Positions 39,947-49,859 of a stretch of 64,000 nt of DNA are shown in pieces. The notes beneath the pieces were generated by a model. It was given only the letters and a program-made list of their open reading frames with translations. It was not told the DNA's origin and did no database searches. Position numbers and translations under genes: made by a program. Positions within the stretch are counted from its first letter, which is position 1, and each line of letters opens with the position of its first letter. Source of the stretch: Vibrio plantisponsor (GTDB lineage Bacteria > Pseudomonadota > Gammaproteobacteria > Enterobacterales > Vibrionaceae); the NCBI RefSeq assembly GCF_013041605.1, contig NZ_JABEQC010000002.1, positions 62,001 through 126,000 on the forward strand, given 5' to 3'.

Positions 39947-41359
39947 TTAAAGAACGTGAACAGATGCAGTGTTAGTAGTACCTGAAGCAACTAGTGCACC
40001 AGAAACCATAACAATGATGTCGCCTTTCTTGCCTAGGCCAGAAGATAGAGCGATTTCTTTACCTTGGCGGTAGAAATCATCAGTACTTTCGTAAGCATCA
40101 ACAACAACAGGAGTAATACCTTTAGAAAGAACAAGCTGTGCAGCAGTCTTAGCGTTAGTTGTTACAGCGATGATGTTCGCAGTTGGGAAGTATTTACGAA
40201 CTGAACGAGCAGATTTACCAGCTTCAGTAGCTACAACGATAAGTGGTGCAGCTAGTTTTTCAGCTGTATCTACAGCACCTTTACAAACTGCTTCAGTGAT
40301 ACGTAGACGTGGGCTGTCTAGACGAGAACCTAGTTCAGCTTTAAGTACAGAATCAGTACGTTTAGCGATTTGCGCCATGATAGTTACCGCTTCAACTGGG
40401 TATTTACCTTTTGCTGTTTCGCCAGAAAGCATTACTGCGTCAGTACCGTCCATGATTGCGTTCGCAACGTCACCCGCTTCTGCACGAGTTGGACGAGGGT
40501 TTTTGATCATAGAATCAAGCATTTGAGTTGCAGTAATTACAACTTTACGTGCACGGTTACATTTCTCGATCATCATCTTCTGAGCGAAGATTACTTCTTC
40601 AGCTGGGATTTCAACACCTAGGTCGCCACGTGCAACCATGATGCCGTCAGATAGCTCAAGGATTTCGTCAAAATTGTCCACGCCTTCTTGGTTTTCAATT
40701 TTAGAGATGATTTGGATGTTTTCGCCGCCGTTTGCAGCAAGAACTTCGCGGATTTCTTTTACGTCAGATGCTTTACGAATGAAAGATGCTGCTACGAAGT
40801 CAACGCCTTGCTCACAACCAAACTTAAGGTCGCCTTTATCTTTCTCAGATAGAGCTGGTAGGTTAACTGAAACGCCAGGTAGGTTAACACCTTTGTTTTC
40901 ACCTAGTGCGCCGTTGTTCAGAACTTTACAGATAACGTCAGTATCAGTTGTAGAAACAACTTCCATCTCGATTAGACCGTCATCAACAAGGATAGTGTTA
41001 CCCACGCTTAAGTCTTTTGCGAAACCTGCGTAAGTTACTGCTACTTTATCTTTGTTACCAACTACAGAAGTATCAGTTGTAAAAGTGAACTCTTGACCAG
41101 CTACTAGCTCAACATCATCACCGTTTTCTAGCTTGATAGTACGGATTTCTGGACCTTTAGTATCCAAAAGGATTGCCAGTTGTTTACCAGTGTTTTCCAT
41201 AACTTTACGGAAGTTAGCGATACGAGTACCGTGCTCTACGAAGTCTCCGTGAGAAAAGTTAAGGCGCATTACGTTCATGCCTGCATTAACAAGTTCTGTT
41301 AATTTTTCTACAGATTCAGTTTTAGGGCCAATCGTACATACGATTTTGGTCTTTTTCAT
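39947..41359 (-). CDS. pykF: Pyruvate kinase, type I
   Basis: Final glycolytic step, phosphoenolpyruvate plus ADP to pyruvate and ATP. The 470 residues match type I (PykF), beginning [20 protein letters not shown]. Motifs are [32 protein letters not shown], and [21 protein letters not shown], with catalytic Lys in ISKIENQEG. Codon bias is strong. Upstream is a 427-base gap with a CRP-like site about 190 bases from the start; I see no Cra palindrome there. Confidence 0.96.
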   Translation of the reverse strand: MKKTKIVCTIGPKTESVEKLTELVNAGMNVMRLNFSHGDFVEHGTRIANFRKVMENTGKQLAILLDTKGPEIRTIKLENGDDVELVAGQEFTFTTDTSVVGNKDKVAVTYAGFAKDLSVGNTILVDDGLIEMEVVSTTDTDVICKVLNNGALGENKGVNLPGVSVNLPALSEKDKGDLKFGCEQGVDFVAASFIRKASDVKEIREVLAANGGENIQIISKIENQEGVDNFDEILELSDGIMVARGDLGVEIPAEEVIFAQKMMIEKCNRARKVVITATQMLDSMIKNPRPTRAEAGDVANAIMDGTDAVMLSGETAKGKYPVEAVTIMAQIAKRTDSVLKAELGSRLDSPRLRITEAVCKGAVDTAEKLAAPLIVVATEAGKSARSVRKYFPTANIIAVTTNAKTAAQLVLSKGITPVVVDAYESTDDFYRQGKEIALSSGLGKKGDIIVMVSGALVASGTTNTASVHVL

Positions 41360-41546
41360 GGAAGAGTCTCTCCGGTGAATATTATCAATTTGAAAGTTAA
41401 TATATAGCTTAAGAATGGCCTCGATGGCGGCAAATTTATCTCTTCGTTACCACATTTCTTTGTCGAGTACTGCGCACTCCAAAACTGAAAGTCTTACAAC
41501 AGGTTTAGTCATTTTATGACTACCTATTGATGGCGTATCTTCGTTT

Positions 41547-41568
41547 TAGTGTGATCTATGTCACCATG
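41547..41568. promoter_or_regulatory. Strong CRP-like site between pykF and the DeoR gene
   Basis: TGTGATCTATGTCACC has TGTGA, six bases and TCACC, so nine of ten core positions match TGTGA-N6-TCACA. It lies about 190 bases upstream of pykF and 220 upstream of the regulator gene. Which promoter it serves cannot be decided from sequence. Confidence 0.6.
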
Positions 41569-41710
41569 ATTGGTGAAAATTACAAAAGTATCACACACCA
41601 TTCTGTAATTTTTTTTCTTTAGGGTGCGAATTCTAACACCTAATCATTACAATATCACTGCTTAAGAATTGTCTTAGGACAAGGTTTTAGCCAGAAATAT
41701 TAATTTTTTA

Positions 41711-41763
41711 GATCGAAATAAATAGACGAAAAACTTTCGTTTTGAATAGAATATCTTTCGTTT
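41711..41763. promoter_or_regulatory. Repeated CTTTCGTTT elements before the DeoR gene
   Basis: CTTTCGTTT occurs at 41734-41742 and 41755-41763, exactly 21 bases (two helical turns) apart. Related copies in the other orientation, GATCGAAAT (41711) and GACGAAAA (41725), lie upstream. TTTCGTTT units are typical of AgaR/DeoR-family operators. They end 24 bases before the regulator's start codon, so autoregulation is likely. The rest of 41360-41786 shows only AT-rich sequence and the CRP-like site. Confidence 0.5.
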
Positions 41764-41786
41764 CGTAACTTATTCTTGTGGATGTC

Positions 41787-42548
41787 ATGTCAAAACGTAA
41801 TACTCAGCTAAGAAGACACACGATTGTTAACCTAGTTAATCAATTAGGTGAAGTCAGTGTTGAAGAGTTATCTACTCAGTTTGAAACTTCAGAAGTCACT
41901 ATAAGAAAGGACTTAGCATCACTAGAACAGAATGGCCTATTATTGCGCCGTTATGGTGGAGCGATTGCTTTGCCTAAAGAAGTGGTGAATGACGAACTGA
42001 ATTCAAAAGTTTCAGTTCGAAAGGAAGCGCTAGCCAAAGCTGCTGCAAAACTGATTCGAGACCATAACCGTATTGTTATTGATAGCGGAAGTACAACCGC
42101 AGCACTGATTAATCAGCTCAATGATAAGCATGGGTTAATCGTGATGACCAACTCTCTGAATGTCGCGAATGCGTTAAATGAGCTTGAAAGTGAACCTACA
42201 CTGCTCATGACCGGCGGTACTTGGGATACACATTCTGAGTCATTTCAAGGCAAAGTGGCTGAATCTGTTCTTCGTTCCTATGATTTTGATCAGTTGTTCA
42301 TCGGTGCGGATGGCATCGATCTAGAACGTGGTACTTCGACATTTAATGAATTGGTCGGTTTGAGCAAGGTCATGGCTGAAGTGTCCAGAGAAGTGGTTGT
42401 TATGGTTGAGTCCGACAAAGTCGGCAGAAAGATCCCGAACTTAGAACTGCCATGGGACGACATTGACGTTCTGGTAACCGATAAAGGGTTGTCTGACGAA
42501 CTGGTTGCAAAAATAGAATCTCATCAGGTTCGAGTAATTCGAGCCTAG
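41787..42548 (+). CDS. DeoR/GlpR-family sugar-phosphate regulator upstream of glmS
   Basis: Transcription regulator of 253 residues from ATG 41787 (MSKRNTQLRRHTIVNLVNQL). The HTH is at about 20-60 (SVEELSTQFETSEVTIRKDL) followed by LRRYGGA. The carboxyl DeoR sensor domain has IVIDSGSTTAALI, VMTNSLNVANAL, LMTGGTW and LFIGADGIDLERG, which bind a phosphorylated sugar in relatives. It is 102 bases upstream of glmS on the same strand, so a role in amino-sugar control is plausible but inferred. A GTG at 41778 would add three residues. Confidence 0.9.
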   Translation: MSKRNTQLRRHTIVNLVNQLGEVSVEELSTQFETSEVTIRKDLASLEQNGLLLRRYGGAIALPKEVVNDELNSKVSVRKEALAKAAAKLIRDHNRIVIDSGSTTAALINQLNDKHGLIVMTNSLNVANALNELESEPTLLMTGGTWDTHSESFQGKVAESVLRSYDFDQLFIGADGIDLERGTSTFNELVGLSKVMAEVSREVVVMVESDKVGRKIPNLELPWDDIDVLVTDKGLSDELVAKIESHQVRVIRA

Positions 42549-42650
42549 ACTGGGTCATTAAGACCCCAAAAAATTTAAATCCGCCTCTACTTTAAGGCTT
42601 TGCTTGCAGCCGTAGAGTGCACTAGATAAAAAAGAAATTGGAGTAATAAC

Positions 42651-44483
42651 ATGTGTGGAATTGTTGGCGCTGTTGCGCAGCGTGATGTAGCTGAAATTCT
42701 GGTAGAAGGTTTACGTCGTCTAGAGTATCGCGGTTACGACTCAGCGGGTGTTGCGGTTGTTGATGCGCAGAGCAACTTAACCCGTATTCGCCGTTTAGGT
42801 AAGGTTCAAGAGTTAGCCGACGCTGTTGATTCTGCACAAGTTAGCGGTGGTACTGGTATTGCACATACTCGTTGGGCAACCCACGGTGTTCCTTCTGAAG
42901 TGAATGCTCACCCACATGTTTCTGGTGATATTGCTGTTGTACACAACGGTATTATTGAAAACCACGAAGAGCTTCGTACTTTGCTTCAAGAGCGTGGTTA
43001 CGTATTCGTATCTCAAACCGATACAGAAGTTATTGCTCACCTTGTTGAATGGGAATTACGCACATCAGAAACTCTGTTAGAAGCACTACAAAAAACAGCT
43101 ACTCAGCTTGATGGCGCTTACGGTACTGTGGTTCTTGATCGTAAAGATCCAAGTCGTATTGTTGTTGCGCGTTCAGGAAGCCCAATTGTTATCGGTTTAG
43201 GTATTGGTGAAAACTTCCTAGCTTCTGACCAACTTGCTCTTTTAAGTGTTACTCGTCGCTTTATGTTCCTAGAAGAAGGTGACGTTGCTGAAATAACTCG
43301 TCGCAATGTGACAATTTACGACCAAGCGGGCAAGCTTGTTGAGCGTGAAATCATCGAATCAAACATCGAACACGATGCTGGTGATAAAGGTCAATACCGT
43401 CACTTCATGCAGAAAGAAATTTTTGAGCAACCAATGGCGCTGAAAAGCACAATGGAAGGTCGAATCACACATAACTCTGTAATCACTGAAAGTATTGGCG
43501 TAAATGCAGTTGAGATTCTGAAGAAAGTAGAACACGTACAAATTATCGCGTGTGGTACCTCTTATAACTCAGGTATGGCTGCTCGCTATTGGTTTGAGGA
43601 CATCGCAGGTGTTAGCTGTGACGTAGAGATCGCTTCGGAGTTCCGTTACCGTAACTTTGTTACTCGTCCAAACAGCTTGCTCATTACGCTTTCTCAATCA
43701 GGTGAGACGGCAGATACACTTGCTGCGCTGCGCATTGCTAAAGAGAAAGGCTATATGGCGGCAATGACCATCTGTAACGTATCTGGATCTTCGCTAGTTC
43801 GTGAATCAGACATCGCATTTATGACTCGCGCAGGTACTGAAATTGGTGTGGCGTCTACGAAAGCATTCACTACTCAACTTGCAGCAATGTTGATGCTGGT
43901 TACCGCGATTGGTAAAGAACAAGGTCGCGTTGATGCAGCTAAAGAAGCGGAAATTGTTGAAGCAATTCATGCACTGCCAGTGCAGATCGAAAGTGCATTA
44001 GCATTTGATAAACAGATTGAAGCATTAGCAGAAGATTTTGCTGATAAGCACCACACCTTGTTCCTAGGTCGCGGTGAGTACTACCCAATTGCTATGGAAG
44101 CAGCACTTAAGCTGAAAGAGATCTCTTACATTCACGCTGAAGCTTATGCTGCTGGTGAACTGAAACACGGTCCATTGGCTTTGATTGACGCTGATATGCC
44201 AGTTGTAGTTATCGCGCCAAACAACGATTTGCTTGAAAAGCTTAAATCAAACGTTGAAGAAGTACGCGCTCGTGGTGGTCTGCTATATGTATTTGCAGAT
44301 GAAAAAGCAGGCTTTGAAGCGGACGATACTTTGAAAATCATCCCAATGCCGCACGTTAGCGAAATCACAGCACCAATTTTCTACACAGTGCCAATGCAGC
44401 TACTTTCTTACCATGTAGCGCTAATTAAAGGCACCGATGTTGACCAACCTCGTAACCTTGCAAAAGCGGTTACTGTTGAGTAA
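42651..44483 (+). CDS. glmS: Glucosamine-fructose-6-phosphate aminotransferase
   Basis: Converts fructose 6-phosphate and glutamine to glucosamine 6-phosphate, the entry step for UDP-GlcNAc. The 610 residues comprise an amino-terminal glutaminase domain with catalytic Cys1 after Met ([12 protein letters not shown]) and two SIS domains (about 285-425 and 455-600; [30 protein letters not shown]), ending [13 protein letters not shown]. It has a good ribosome site (TTGGAGTAATAAC). There is no glmS ribozyme in the 102-base leader, as expected outside Gram-positives. Confidence 0.97.
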   Translation: MCGIVGAVAQRDVAEILVEGLRRLEYRGYDSAGVAVVDAQSNLTRIRRLGKVQELADAVDSAQVSGGTGIAHTRWATHGVPSEVNAHPHVSGDIAVVHNGIIENHEELRTLLQERGYVFVSQTDTEVIAHLVEWELRTSETLLEALQKTATQLDGAYGTVVLDRKDPSRIVVARSGSPIVIGLGIGENFLASDQLALLSVTRRFMFLEEGDVAEITRRNVTIYDQAGKLVEREIIESNIEHDAGDKGQYRHFMQKEIFEQPMALKSTMEGRITHNSVITESIGVNAVEILKKVEHVQIIACGTSYNSGMAARYWFEDIAGVSCDVEIASEFRYRNFVTRPNSLLITLSQSGETADTLAALRIAKEKGYMAAMTICNVSGSSLVRESDIAFMTRAGTEIGVASTKAFTTQLAAMLMLVTAIGKEQGRVDAAKEAEIVEAIHALPVQIESALAFDKQIEALAEDFADKHHTLFLGRGEYYPIAMEAALKLKEISYIHAEAYAAGELKHGPLALIDADMPVVVIAPNNDLLEKLKSNVEEVRARGGLLYVFADEKAGFEADDTLKIIPMPHVSEITAPIFYTVPMQLLSYHVALIKGTDVDQPRNLAKAVTVE

Positions 44484-44510
44484 TCAATAGGTTAATTAAG
44501 TTTATCTATA

Positions 44511-44549
44511 AATGGCAGCCAGACTCACGTCGCTGCCATTTTCTTTTTC
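44511..44549 (+). terminator. Terminator after glmS
   Basis: AATGGCAGC and GCTGCCATT form a perfect 9-pair stem around an 11-base loop, followed by TTCTTTTTC. Confidence 0.85.
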
Positions 44550-44618
44550 TATTCCAGCAATATCCCAGCTTTTCTCTAGTTTTCATTTCTTAACGTTGTC
44601 CATAAATTGATGTAGGTC

Positions 44619-44665
44619 TTTACTTGTTTTGAATTGTTTATGTAATAATGCAAATCATTATTATT
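44619..44665 (+). promoter_or_regulatory. Promoter with Fur box upstream of the acylase gene
   Basis: The 19-base sequence at 44647-44665 (AATGCAAATCATTATTATT) fits the Vibrio Fur consensus AATGANAATNATTNTCATT at 14 of 16 fixed positions; the two misses are at symmetric positions. It overlaps a possible -10 (TAATAA, 44643-44648), 18 bases from a possible -35 (TTTACT, 44619-44624). Binding there would block transcription, so iron repression of the acylase is likely. Confidence 0.7.
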
Positions 44666-44737
44666 ACTATCTGTAGGCGCTTTTCTTGGATATATTACGT
44701 TGCAAGAACAGCCTATCGATCAAAACAGGCGTTATAC

Positions 44738-47011
44738 ATGCTCAAAAATGACTTAGCAGCTGCCAAAATCCGTTGGACAGAAAATGATGTTCCCCATATT
44801 GAAGCTGACAATTATGAATCTCTTGGTTTCGGTTATGGTTATGTTCATGCTCGAGATCGTTTAGCCGAAATATCGGCACAAGCTATAGTGCTGCGTGGCG
44901 AACGCTCCAAGTATTACGGCGCAGAGCAGTTTTCGACGATTGGCTTTCTAAAAACGACTAACTTGAATTCAGATTTGATGTTCCGCTTACGTATGCCAAC
45001 GGAATGGGCAAAAGAAGAGTTAGCAAATCTCAGCGATGATGCGCGCGCCTATGTTTGTGGTTATGTGAAGGGCTTAAATCACTTTGTTCAATCTATGACA
45101 AAGGATGAATGGAATGAAAGAAACAGTGCTGAGCCTTTGATTACTTTTGAGCCAGAAGATGTGATTCGTTCTGCAATGCGATTTGGCATTATGAAAGAGT
45201 TAATTGAAATCGGTCCTTACCTTGTTGCCTCTTCTGGGGCATGGCGAACTGATTTGGGTACTAATCATCACTCCTGCCACGGTGAAGATGTGGTAGTTGA
45301 AGGCGGTTTTGGTAGTAATGCATGGGCATTCGGAGGCGATGTCGTAGAAGGTGAGGGATCTATTTTGTTGGGGAATCCTCACTCAGCTTGGCAAAGAACT
45401 CCACATCAGCAGCGTATTTACATGCACCAGTATCATCTTACGATTCCCGGTGAATTGGATGTGGCTGGCACTTCATTTCTTGGCTTCCCACTTCCTCTTA
45501 CTGGTTACAATGGCGATGTATCATGGTCTATTCTGGATGCGGCAACAGTCACCTCATTTGTTCTTCAACTGATGAAGATTCAAGAATCGGCGCTCAACCC
45601 CACTTATCTTATGGATGGTGAGCAGAAGCCACTTGAGATAAAAGAGATCAGCATTGATGTACTTGAAGATCATGGAGACGTTGAAACTCGCCGCTATCAT
45701 TTCTTGCACTCCGAACTTGGTTATTTGTTCAAGCTTCCGCAAAGACCGGGTAAGCCTGAGGGATGGTATGCAATTACTAACCCTGGCGAGCGTAATGCTC
45801 GTGGTATTAATCAGTTTTTAGCGGCTGCGAAAACTTCAACTACGAAAGAATTTGTTGAAGCAATATCGTCTCATCGAGGCATTTTATGTCAGTTGATTGT
45901 TGCGGATCGACACGGTGACATCGCCTACGTGATGGCTGGAAATGTACCACCGATGACTGATGAACAAATGTCACAAGGTCATATAGGTGATCAGCAAGTC
46001 GCATTTAATGTGCTGGATGGTACTCGCAGTGAATATTCATTGAGAGGGAAGGATCAAAGACCATTAACTGCGCCGAAGTCTTTTTATCCGAATGTGTTTT
46101 CTCGTGGAATTATTCACAACGCGAACAATAGCTATAAATACACGGAATATGGTGTTTGTCAGCCAGATTTTCCTTCTGTGTTTGGTCAGCATAAGCCTGA
46201 GCATCAAGTCGCGAAAAGTATCGCCGCTGGTCTTAGATATGACCCTCGACTAGCTATGTCGGCAATTCGAATGAAAGAGCTAACCAAAGCGCCTGCTATT
46301 ATGATATCGAATGCATTGGAGGTGCTGTTTGATAACCGAAACTATGCTGCTGAAACTTTCTTGTCCGATATTCTTATACATTTGCAACCGACTTCATCGG
46401 CTTCTGTCCAAGCAGCAGCGAAGGTATTAGCTAATTGGGATAGAAAGAATAACTCGGATAGCCGTGGAGCTCTGCTATTTCATCTTTTCTGGAGTAAAGT
46501 GGTACAACTGAATTTGTTGACTGTGCCAAGTAGCGGCGATCCTGCTCTAGGGACTCAATTAAACATCAATGCCGATAGTATTGAGAAAATTCAGCAAGCA
46601 TTGAATGAGAGCATTGCAGAATTACAGCAGTTTGGCTTTGAGTTAGATACAGCTTGGGGACATGTTCTATGTAAGACCGAAAATGGTGAGACAATTCCAC
46701 TTCATGGCGGTTCATATTTAGAAGGTGTACTCAATGGTGAAATGCCCGCACCTTTAGAAAAATCAGGATTTCCTTATATCTTATTTGGAACCGCTTATAT
46801 TCAGCTTTCACGTTGGGAAAAAGGGGAAATCATCGTAGAGGGTTTATTGAGCCACGGGCAAAGAGATGGTGTTATTTCTGAAGGTAGGACAAGACAATTA
46901 AAGATGTTTTCCAATAAAACGTTGGGTGTGATTCCCTTCTTACCTCATCAGCTAAAATCATATAAACAATATGGGCTACTGACTCTGTATCCAGCGAAAG
47001 CGAACCATTGA
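44738..47011 (+). CDS. Ntn-hydrolase acylase of the penicillin/AHL acylase (PvdQ) family
   Basis: Family members cut amide-linked acyl groups (penicillins, acyl-homoserine lactones, acylated siderophore precursors) after autocatalytic cleavage into two chains. From ATG 44738 it has 757 residues. The alpha part has RWTENDVPHIEAD and FGYGYVHARDRLAE. The self-cleavage site and nucleophile are Ser193 in GFGSNAWAF, followed by LGNPHSAW, YNGDVSWS and IHNANNSY, so the catalytic set looks complete. Unlike most relatives no signal peptide is visible, also not with the longer frame from 44648, whose ATG lies within the Fur box. It is monocistronic between two terminators. Substrate unknown. Confidence 0.85.
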   Translation: MLKNDLAAAKIRWTENDVPHIEADNYESLGFGYGYVHARDRLAEISAQAIVLRGERSKYYGAEQFSTIGFLKTTNLNSDLMFRLRMPTEWAKEELANLSDDARAYVCGYVKGLNHFVQSMTKDEWNERNSAEPLITFEPEDVIRSAMRFGIMKELIEIGPYLVASSGAWRTDLGTNHHSCHGEDVVVEGGFGSNAWAFGGDVVEGEGSILLGNPHSAWQRTPHQQRIYMHQYHLTIPGELDVAGTSFLGFPLPLTGYNGDVSWSILDAATVTSFVLQLMKIQESALNPTYLMDGEQKPLEIKEISIDVLEDHGDVETRRYHFLHSELGYLFKLPQRPGKPEGWYAITNPGERNARGINQFLAAAKTSTTKEFVEAISSHRGILCQLIVADRHGDIAYVMAGNVPPMTDEQMSQGHIGDQQVAFNVLDGTRSEYSLRGKDQRPLTAPKSFYPNVFSRGIIHNANNSYKYTEYGVCQPDFPSVFGQHKPEHQVAKSIAAGLRYDPRLAMSAIRMKELTKAPAIMISNALEVLFDNRNYAAETFLSDILIHLQPTSSASVQAAAKVLANWDRKNNSDSRGALLFHLFWSKVVQLNLLTVPSSGDPALGTQLNINADSIEKIQQALNESIAELQQFGFELDTAWGHVLCKTENGETIPLHGGSYLEGVLNGEMPAPLEKSGFPYILFGTAYIQLSRWEKGEIIVEGLLSHGQRDGVISEGRTRQLKMFSNKTLGVIPFLPHQLKSYKQYGLLTLYPAKANH

Positions 47012-47043
47012 GTGTTCAGTTTTATGTGAAACTCAGTTCTAGC

Positions 47044-47073
47044 CAAAACAGCCACTAGATAGTGGCTGTTTTG
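47044..47073. terminator. Bidirectional terminator between acylase and pectinesterase genes
   Basis: CAAAACAGCCACT and AGTGGCTGTTTTG form a perfect 13-pair stem with a 4-base loop between two convergent genes. T tracts are short. Confidence 0.75.
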
Positions 47074-47106
47074 CTATAGGTTAAACTGACTGAGGAGAGG
47101 TAAAAA

Positions 47107-49695
47107 TTACTTAGCAATCACTTGGCTCAATTTAGACAGTGATTTCTGAGCTTTGATCTCTTCTAACACTAAATCAGCAATAGCTTCAGCACCTTGTTTT
47201 TGGAAGTGTGTGACGTCTGGCTTTTCAATTGAGCCAGTTTTCCCTTGATAATACGGGTACTGATTAGGATCGACCGCTAACCATAGGTTTTGCCACTCTC
47301 CAGCCACCTTGTTGTTCGCCATCTCGATAACACTGGTTTGCATGTCGAGAAGTGGAACTTTGTTGGCTTGAGCTGTTTGACGAACGGTTGCGGTGTAATC
47401 ACCAAAGAAGCGGTAGCCGTTATCGCCGTTTTGCGCTGTAGTGTGTTGTTCTGTGTTAATTGGCGTGCCTGCTTTATTGTCTGCGGTACGAGCTCTTGGT
47501 ACTGAAGTTAGCATCACCGGAGTTAGCTGGTGTTGTTTTGCAAAGCTTAAGTAACGTTCAAGTGAGTATTGGAAAGAGTATTCCTGCTCACCTTGAGGGA
47601 ACTGAAGCTTGCCATCAGCACTGTTAGGGTAAGTACACAAAGTACCGACATCTAGCGGACCACGTCCTTTAGCGGCGCCATTACATTTTTCATCATTGTG
47701 ACTGAACTGAATAAACAGATAATCGCCCGGTTTAACCAAAGGCTCGATGAAACTCAGCCATCGCCCATTGATGAAGTCACGAGAACTACGACCTGATTGA
47801 GCAGCGTTCACAACCACAAATTGCTCATTGTTGAACTTAGCTGCAAAAGCTTGCCCCCATCCCATGCGAGGAAACACATCTTGCGAGTAGTTCGATGCTG
47901 TTGAATCACCCACAATGAACAAACGAGTTTTCTTCTCAGCGACGGCTTTAGCTGCTTGAGCTAATTGTCCGTCTTTAAGCTCGTAGCGAGGAATGGTGTC
48001 TAGGCTGACAATAGGATTGAAAGCTAAATCAGATAAGAAGGTTTTGGAAAGTTGTCCTGTACGAGTGTTGTGTCCAAGGTTATGAATAACTTGAGACGCT
48101 AACTCATTCATCACTGGTTGGTAATTGCTGCTGTAGTTAACAGGGTTCCACTCTTTTGTAGCATCTAACCCATGAGCTTTAACAACGCTTTGGAATGCTT
48201 TGCTGAAGTTGCTGTTTGCATCTAGCCAAGCTTGATGTGAAAGAGCCGGAAGGCGCGGTAAAGCTGCAAGAATTTGTGGTCCATCAATGTTCTCGTTATC
48301 TGCCAGGCCGGAGACAATAAGGTCAGTGAAAGGGTTTACGTTCGCGATTGTTACTTCGTTACTATGTGCTTCAGCTACTAACGCCGTTACACACACTGAG
48401 CGTTTGGTGTCACTGTTGATACAGGTGTTGCCACTTTGATCATCCACAGACACTAACAACGGAGGAGTCATTGAAGCGATGGATAGCTGATAGTGACCTT
48501 TATTGTCGGTATTAGTTGTTGCTACCTTGCCTAAGCTGTCTTTGACATTGACCACTGCTGGGAAACTCACGCTTCTATGAGTGACTTGACCAGTCAGTTG
48601 ACTATTTGCTCCAAGAGAAATGTCCGGCTCCCAGTCAGATAGAATATTTTTAGTGGTGTAGTTTGCTGCTTCGGATTCCGCCAACTGTGGGCGCTCTGTT
48701 GTTTTTGTTCCGCTACCTGTATTAGCAAACTCCCAGAAGCGTGAATCTTTTGGATAGAACCAAATTTTCTCGCCTTTGATGTCCTTACCACTCATGCGAT
48801 CCCATCCGTAGATATGATCGTCCATTTGGCAATTGATGAACGCCGCATGTCCAATAGCATTAGGATCGGCATAACGACCGTCAGCAAATGTGGTGGTTGG
48901 GTGCCAAGGGCGGCCTAAGCCATAGCTACCAGCCGGTACTTGATCTTCTTTGGTGAGACGACAGTTTTTAAAGACCAGACCAAATGGTGAATTAATGTCT
49001 GTTGCCGGAGCGCTAATGTAGCCAAGCGGTTCATTTTCTTCGTTGTCACTTCGGTAGCGAGCAATGATGTCGCTGTTTTCTATCAAAGCAGTCCCGTGTC
49101 CAAAAATGAAGTCGACAGTGCCACTGACTTGAGATTGATCGAAGTAAGAGCGACCTGCACGAAGATATAAGGTGTCTTGGTAGCTAACGAGGTTAACGTT
49201 TTTAAACTGAGCTTTGTCACCGTTATGTGAAACAAGCAAAGCCACTGCTTGAGTGCCTTTTTGACGAGTAGGATCATCGACTGCTTTGGCTTGGTTTGCT
49301 GGGAAATCAAAACCGTTTTCAATCGTTAGCGAGCGAGCTTTGAAATCAACGGCATCGACGCTAACGGTTCGGCTACCGAAAGTTCCGAAGTTTTTCCCAT
49401 TCTCATCTTTCATACTGTTCGCAGTTGTTGCTGTAATGATCGTTTTGTCACGATCTTCGCCAATCAGGTAGATATTAGGACGAGTAATATGCAGTTTCTC
49501 TTGATAAACACCATTCTTGATATAGATAACGAATGGTTGGTTATTGTCAGGAGCACTGTCGATAGCTTGTTGAATAGAAGCGTAATCAGCAGAACCATCG
49601 AGAGAAACTTTCACATCGTAAAGAGAAGTGGCAGAGGCAGAAGAAAGGTAGAGTAAAGCTGCAATCCCTAGCCCGTTTGCTACAGACTTATTCAT
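47107..49695 (-). CDS. Pectin methylesterase fused to rhamnogalacturonan acetylesterase
   Basis: An exported two-enzyme protein of 862 residues that should remove methyl and acetyl groups from pectin. Signal peptide 1-22 (ending SASA). The pectinesterase beta-helix (about 28-345) has the catalytic QDTLYLRAG, GTVDFIFGHG and GLGRPWHP. A middle part (about 365-585) resembles a carboxypeptidase-regulatory-like beta sandwich (SFPAVVNVKDSLG, TDNKGHYQLSIAS). The SGNH esterase (about 588-855) has GDSTAS with Ser, NAAQSGRSSRDF, FIQFSHNDEK and DVTHFQKQGAEAIADL. All catalytic residues I can name are present. It stands alone, with no pectin lyase or transporter nearby. Related to other vibrios that live on plant or algal matter. 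Confidence 0.92.
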   Translation of the reverse strand: MNKSVANGLGIAALLYLSSASATSLYDVKVSLDGSADYASIQQAIDSAPDNNQPFVIYIKNGVYQEKLHITRPNIYLIGEDRDKTIITATTANSMKDENGKNFGTFGSRTVSVDAVDFKARSLTIENGFDFPANQAKAVDDPTRQKGTQAVALLVSHNGDKAQFKNVNLVSYQDTLYLRAGRSYFDQSQVSGTVDFIFGHGTALIENSDIIARYRSDNEENEPLGYISAPATDINSPFGLVFKNCRLTKEDQVPAGSYGLGRPWHPTTTFADGRYADPNAIGHAAFINCQMDDHIYGWDRMSGKDIKGEKIWFYPKDSRFWEFANTGSGTKTTERPQLAESEAANYTTKNILSDWEPDISLGANSQLTGQVTHRSVSFPAVVNVKDSLGKVATTNTDNKGHYQLSIASMTPPLLVSVDDQSGNTCINSDTKRSVCVTALVAEAHSNEVTIANVNPFTDLIVSGLADNENIDGPQILAALPRLPALSHQAWLDANSNFSKAFQSVVKAHGLDATKEWNPVNYSSNYQPVMNELASQVIHNLGHNTRTGQLSKTFLSDLAFNPIVSLDTIPRYELKDGQLAQAAKAVAEKKTRLFIVGDSTASNYSQDVFPRMGWGQAFAAKFNNEQFVVVNAAQSGRSSRDFINGRWLSFIEPLVKPGDYLFIQFSHNDEKCNGAAKGRGPLDVGTLCTYPNSADGKLQFPQGEQEYSFQYSLERYLSFAKQHQLTPVMLTSVPRARTADNKAGTPINTEQHTTAQNGDNGYRFFGDYTATVRQTAQANKVPLLDMQTSVIEMANNKVAGEWQNLWLAVDPNQYPYYQGKTGSIEKPDVTHFQKQGAEAIADLVLEEIKAQKSLSKLSQVIAK

Positions 49696-49859
49696 TTTAT
49701 TTTCCTTTATGAAATATCGAATCTTTTAAATAGAAACGCGGTTTCATTATAGGAATTAGAAGTTGTTAAACAGTGATCTGATTATAAAAAGGATATATGC
49801 ATCCGTTTAGATAATGGAGGCAGGTCACTGTTTTGCAAATTATCTAACAGGTGATGAGG

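Noticed and set aside
42549..42650. glmS ribozyme
   Set aside because: The leader is only 102 bases, shows no ribozyme core, and this class is known mainly from Gram-positive bacteria.
44648..44737. Longer acylase start (ATG 44648) adding 30 residues
   Set aside because: The ATG lies inside the Fur box and next to the likely -10, so it would be at or before the transcription start. The added residues match neither the family nor a signal peptide.
44738..47011. Penicillin acylase as the literal function
   Set aside because: The family name is historical; motifs show only an Ntn amidase, and the Fur box suggests a role in iron metabolism, so no penicillin substrate is claimed.
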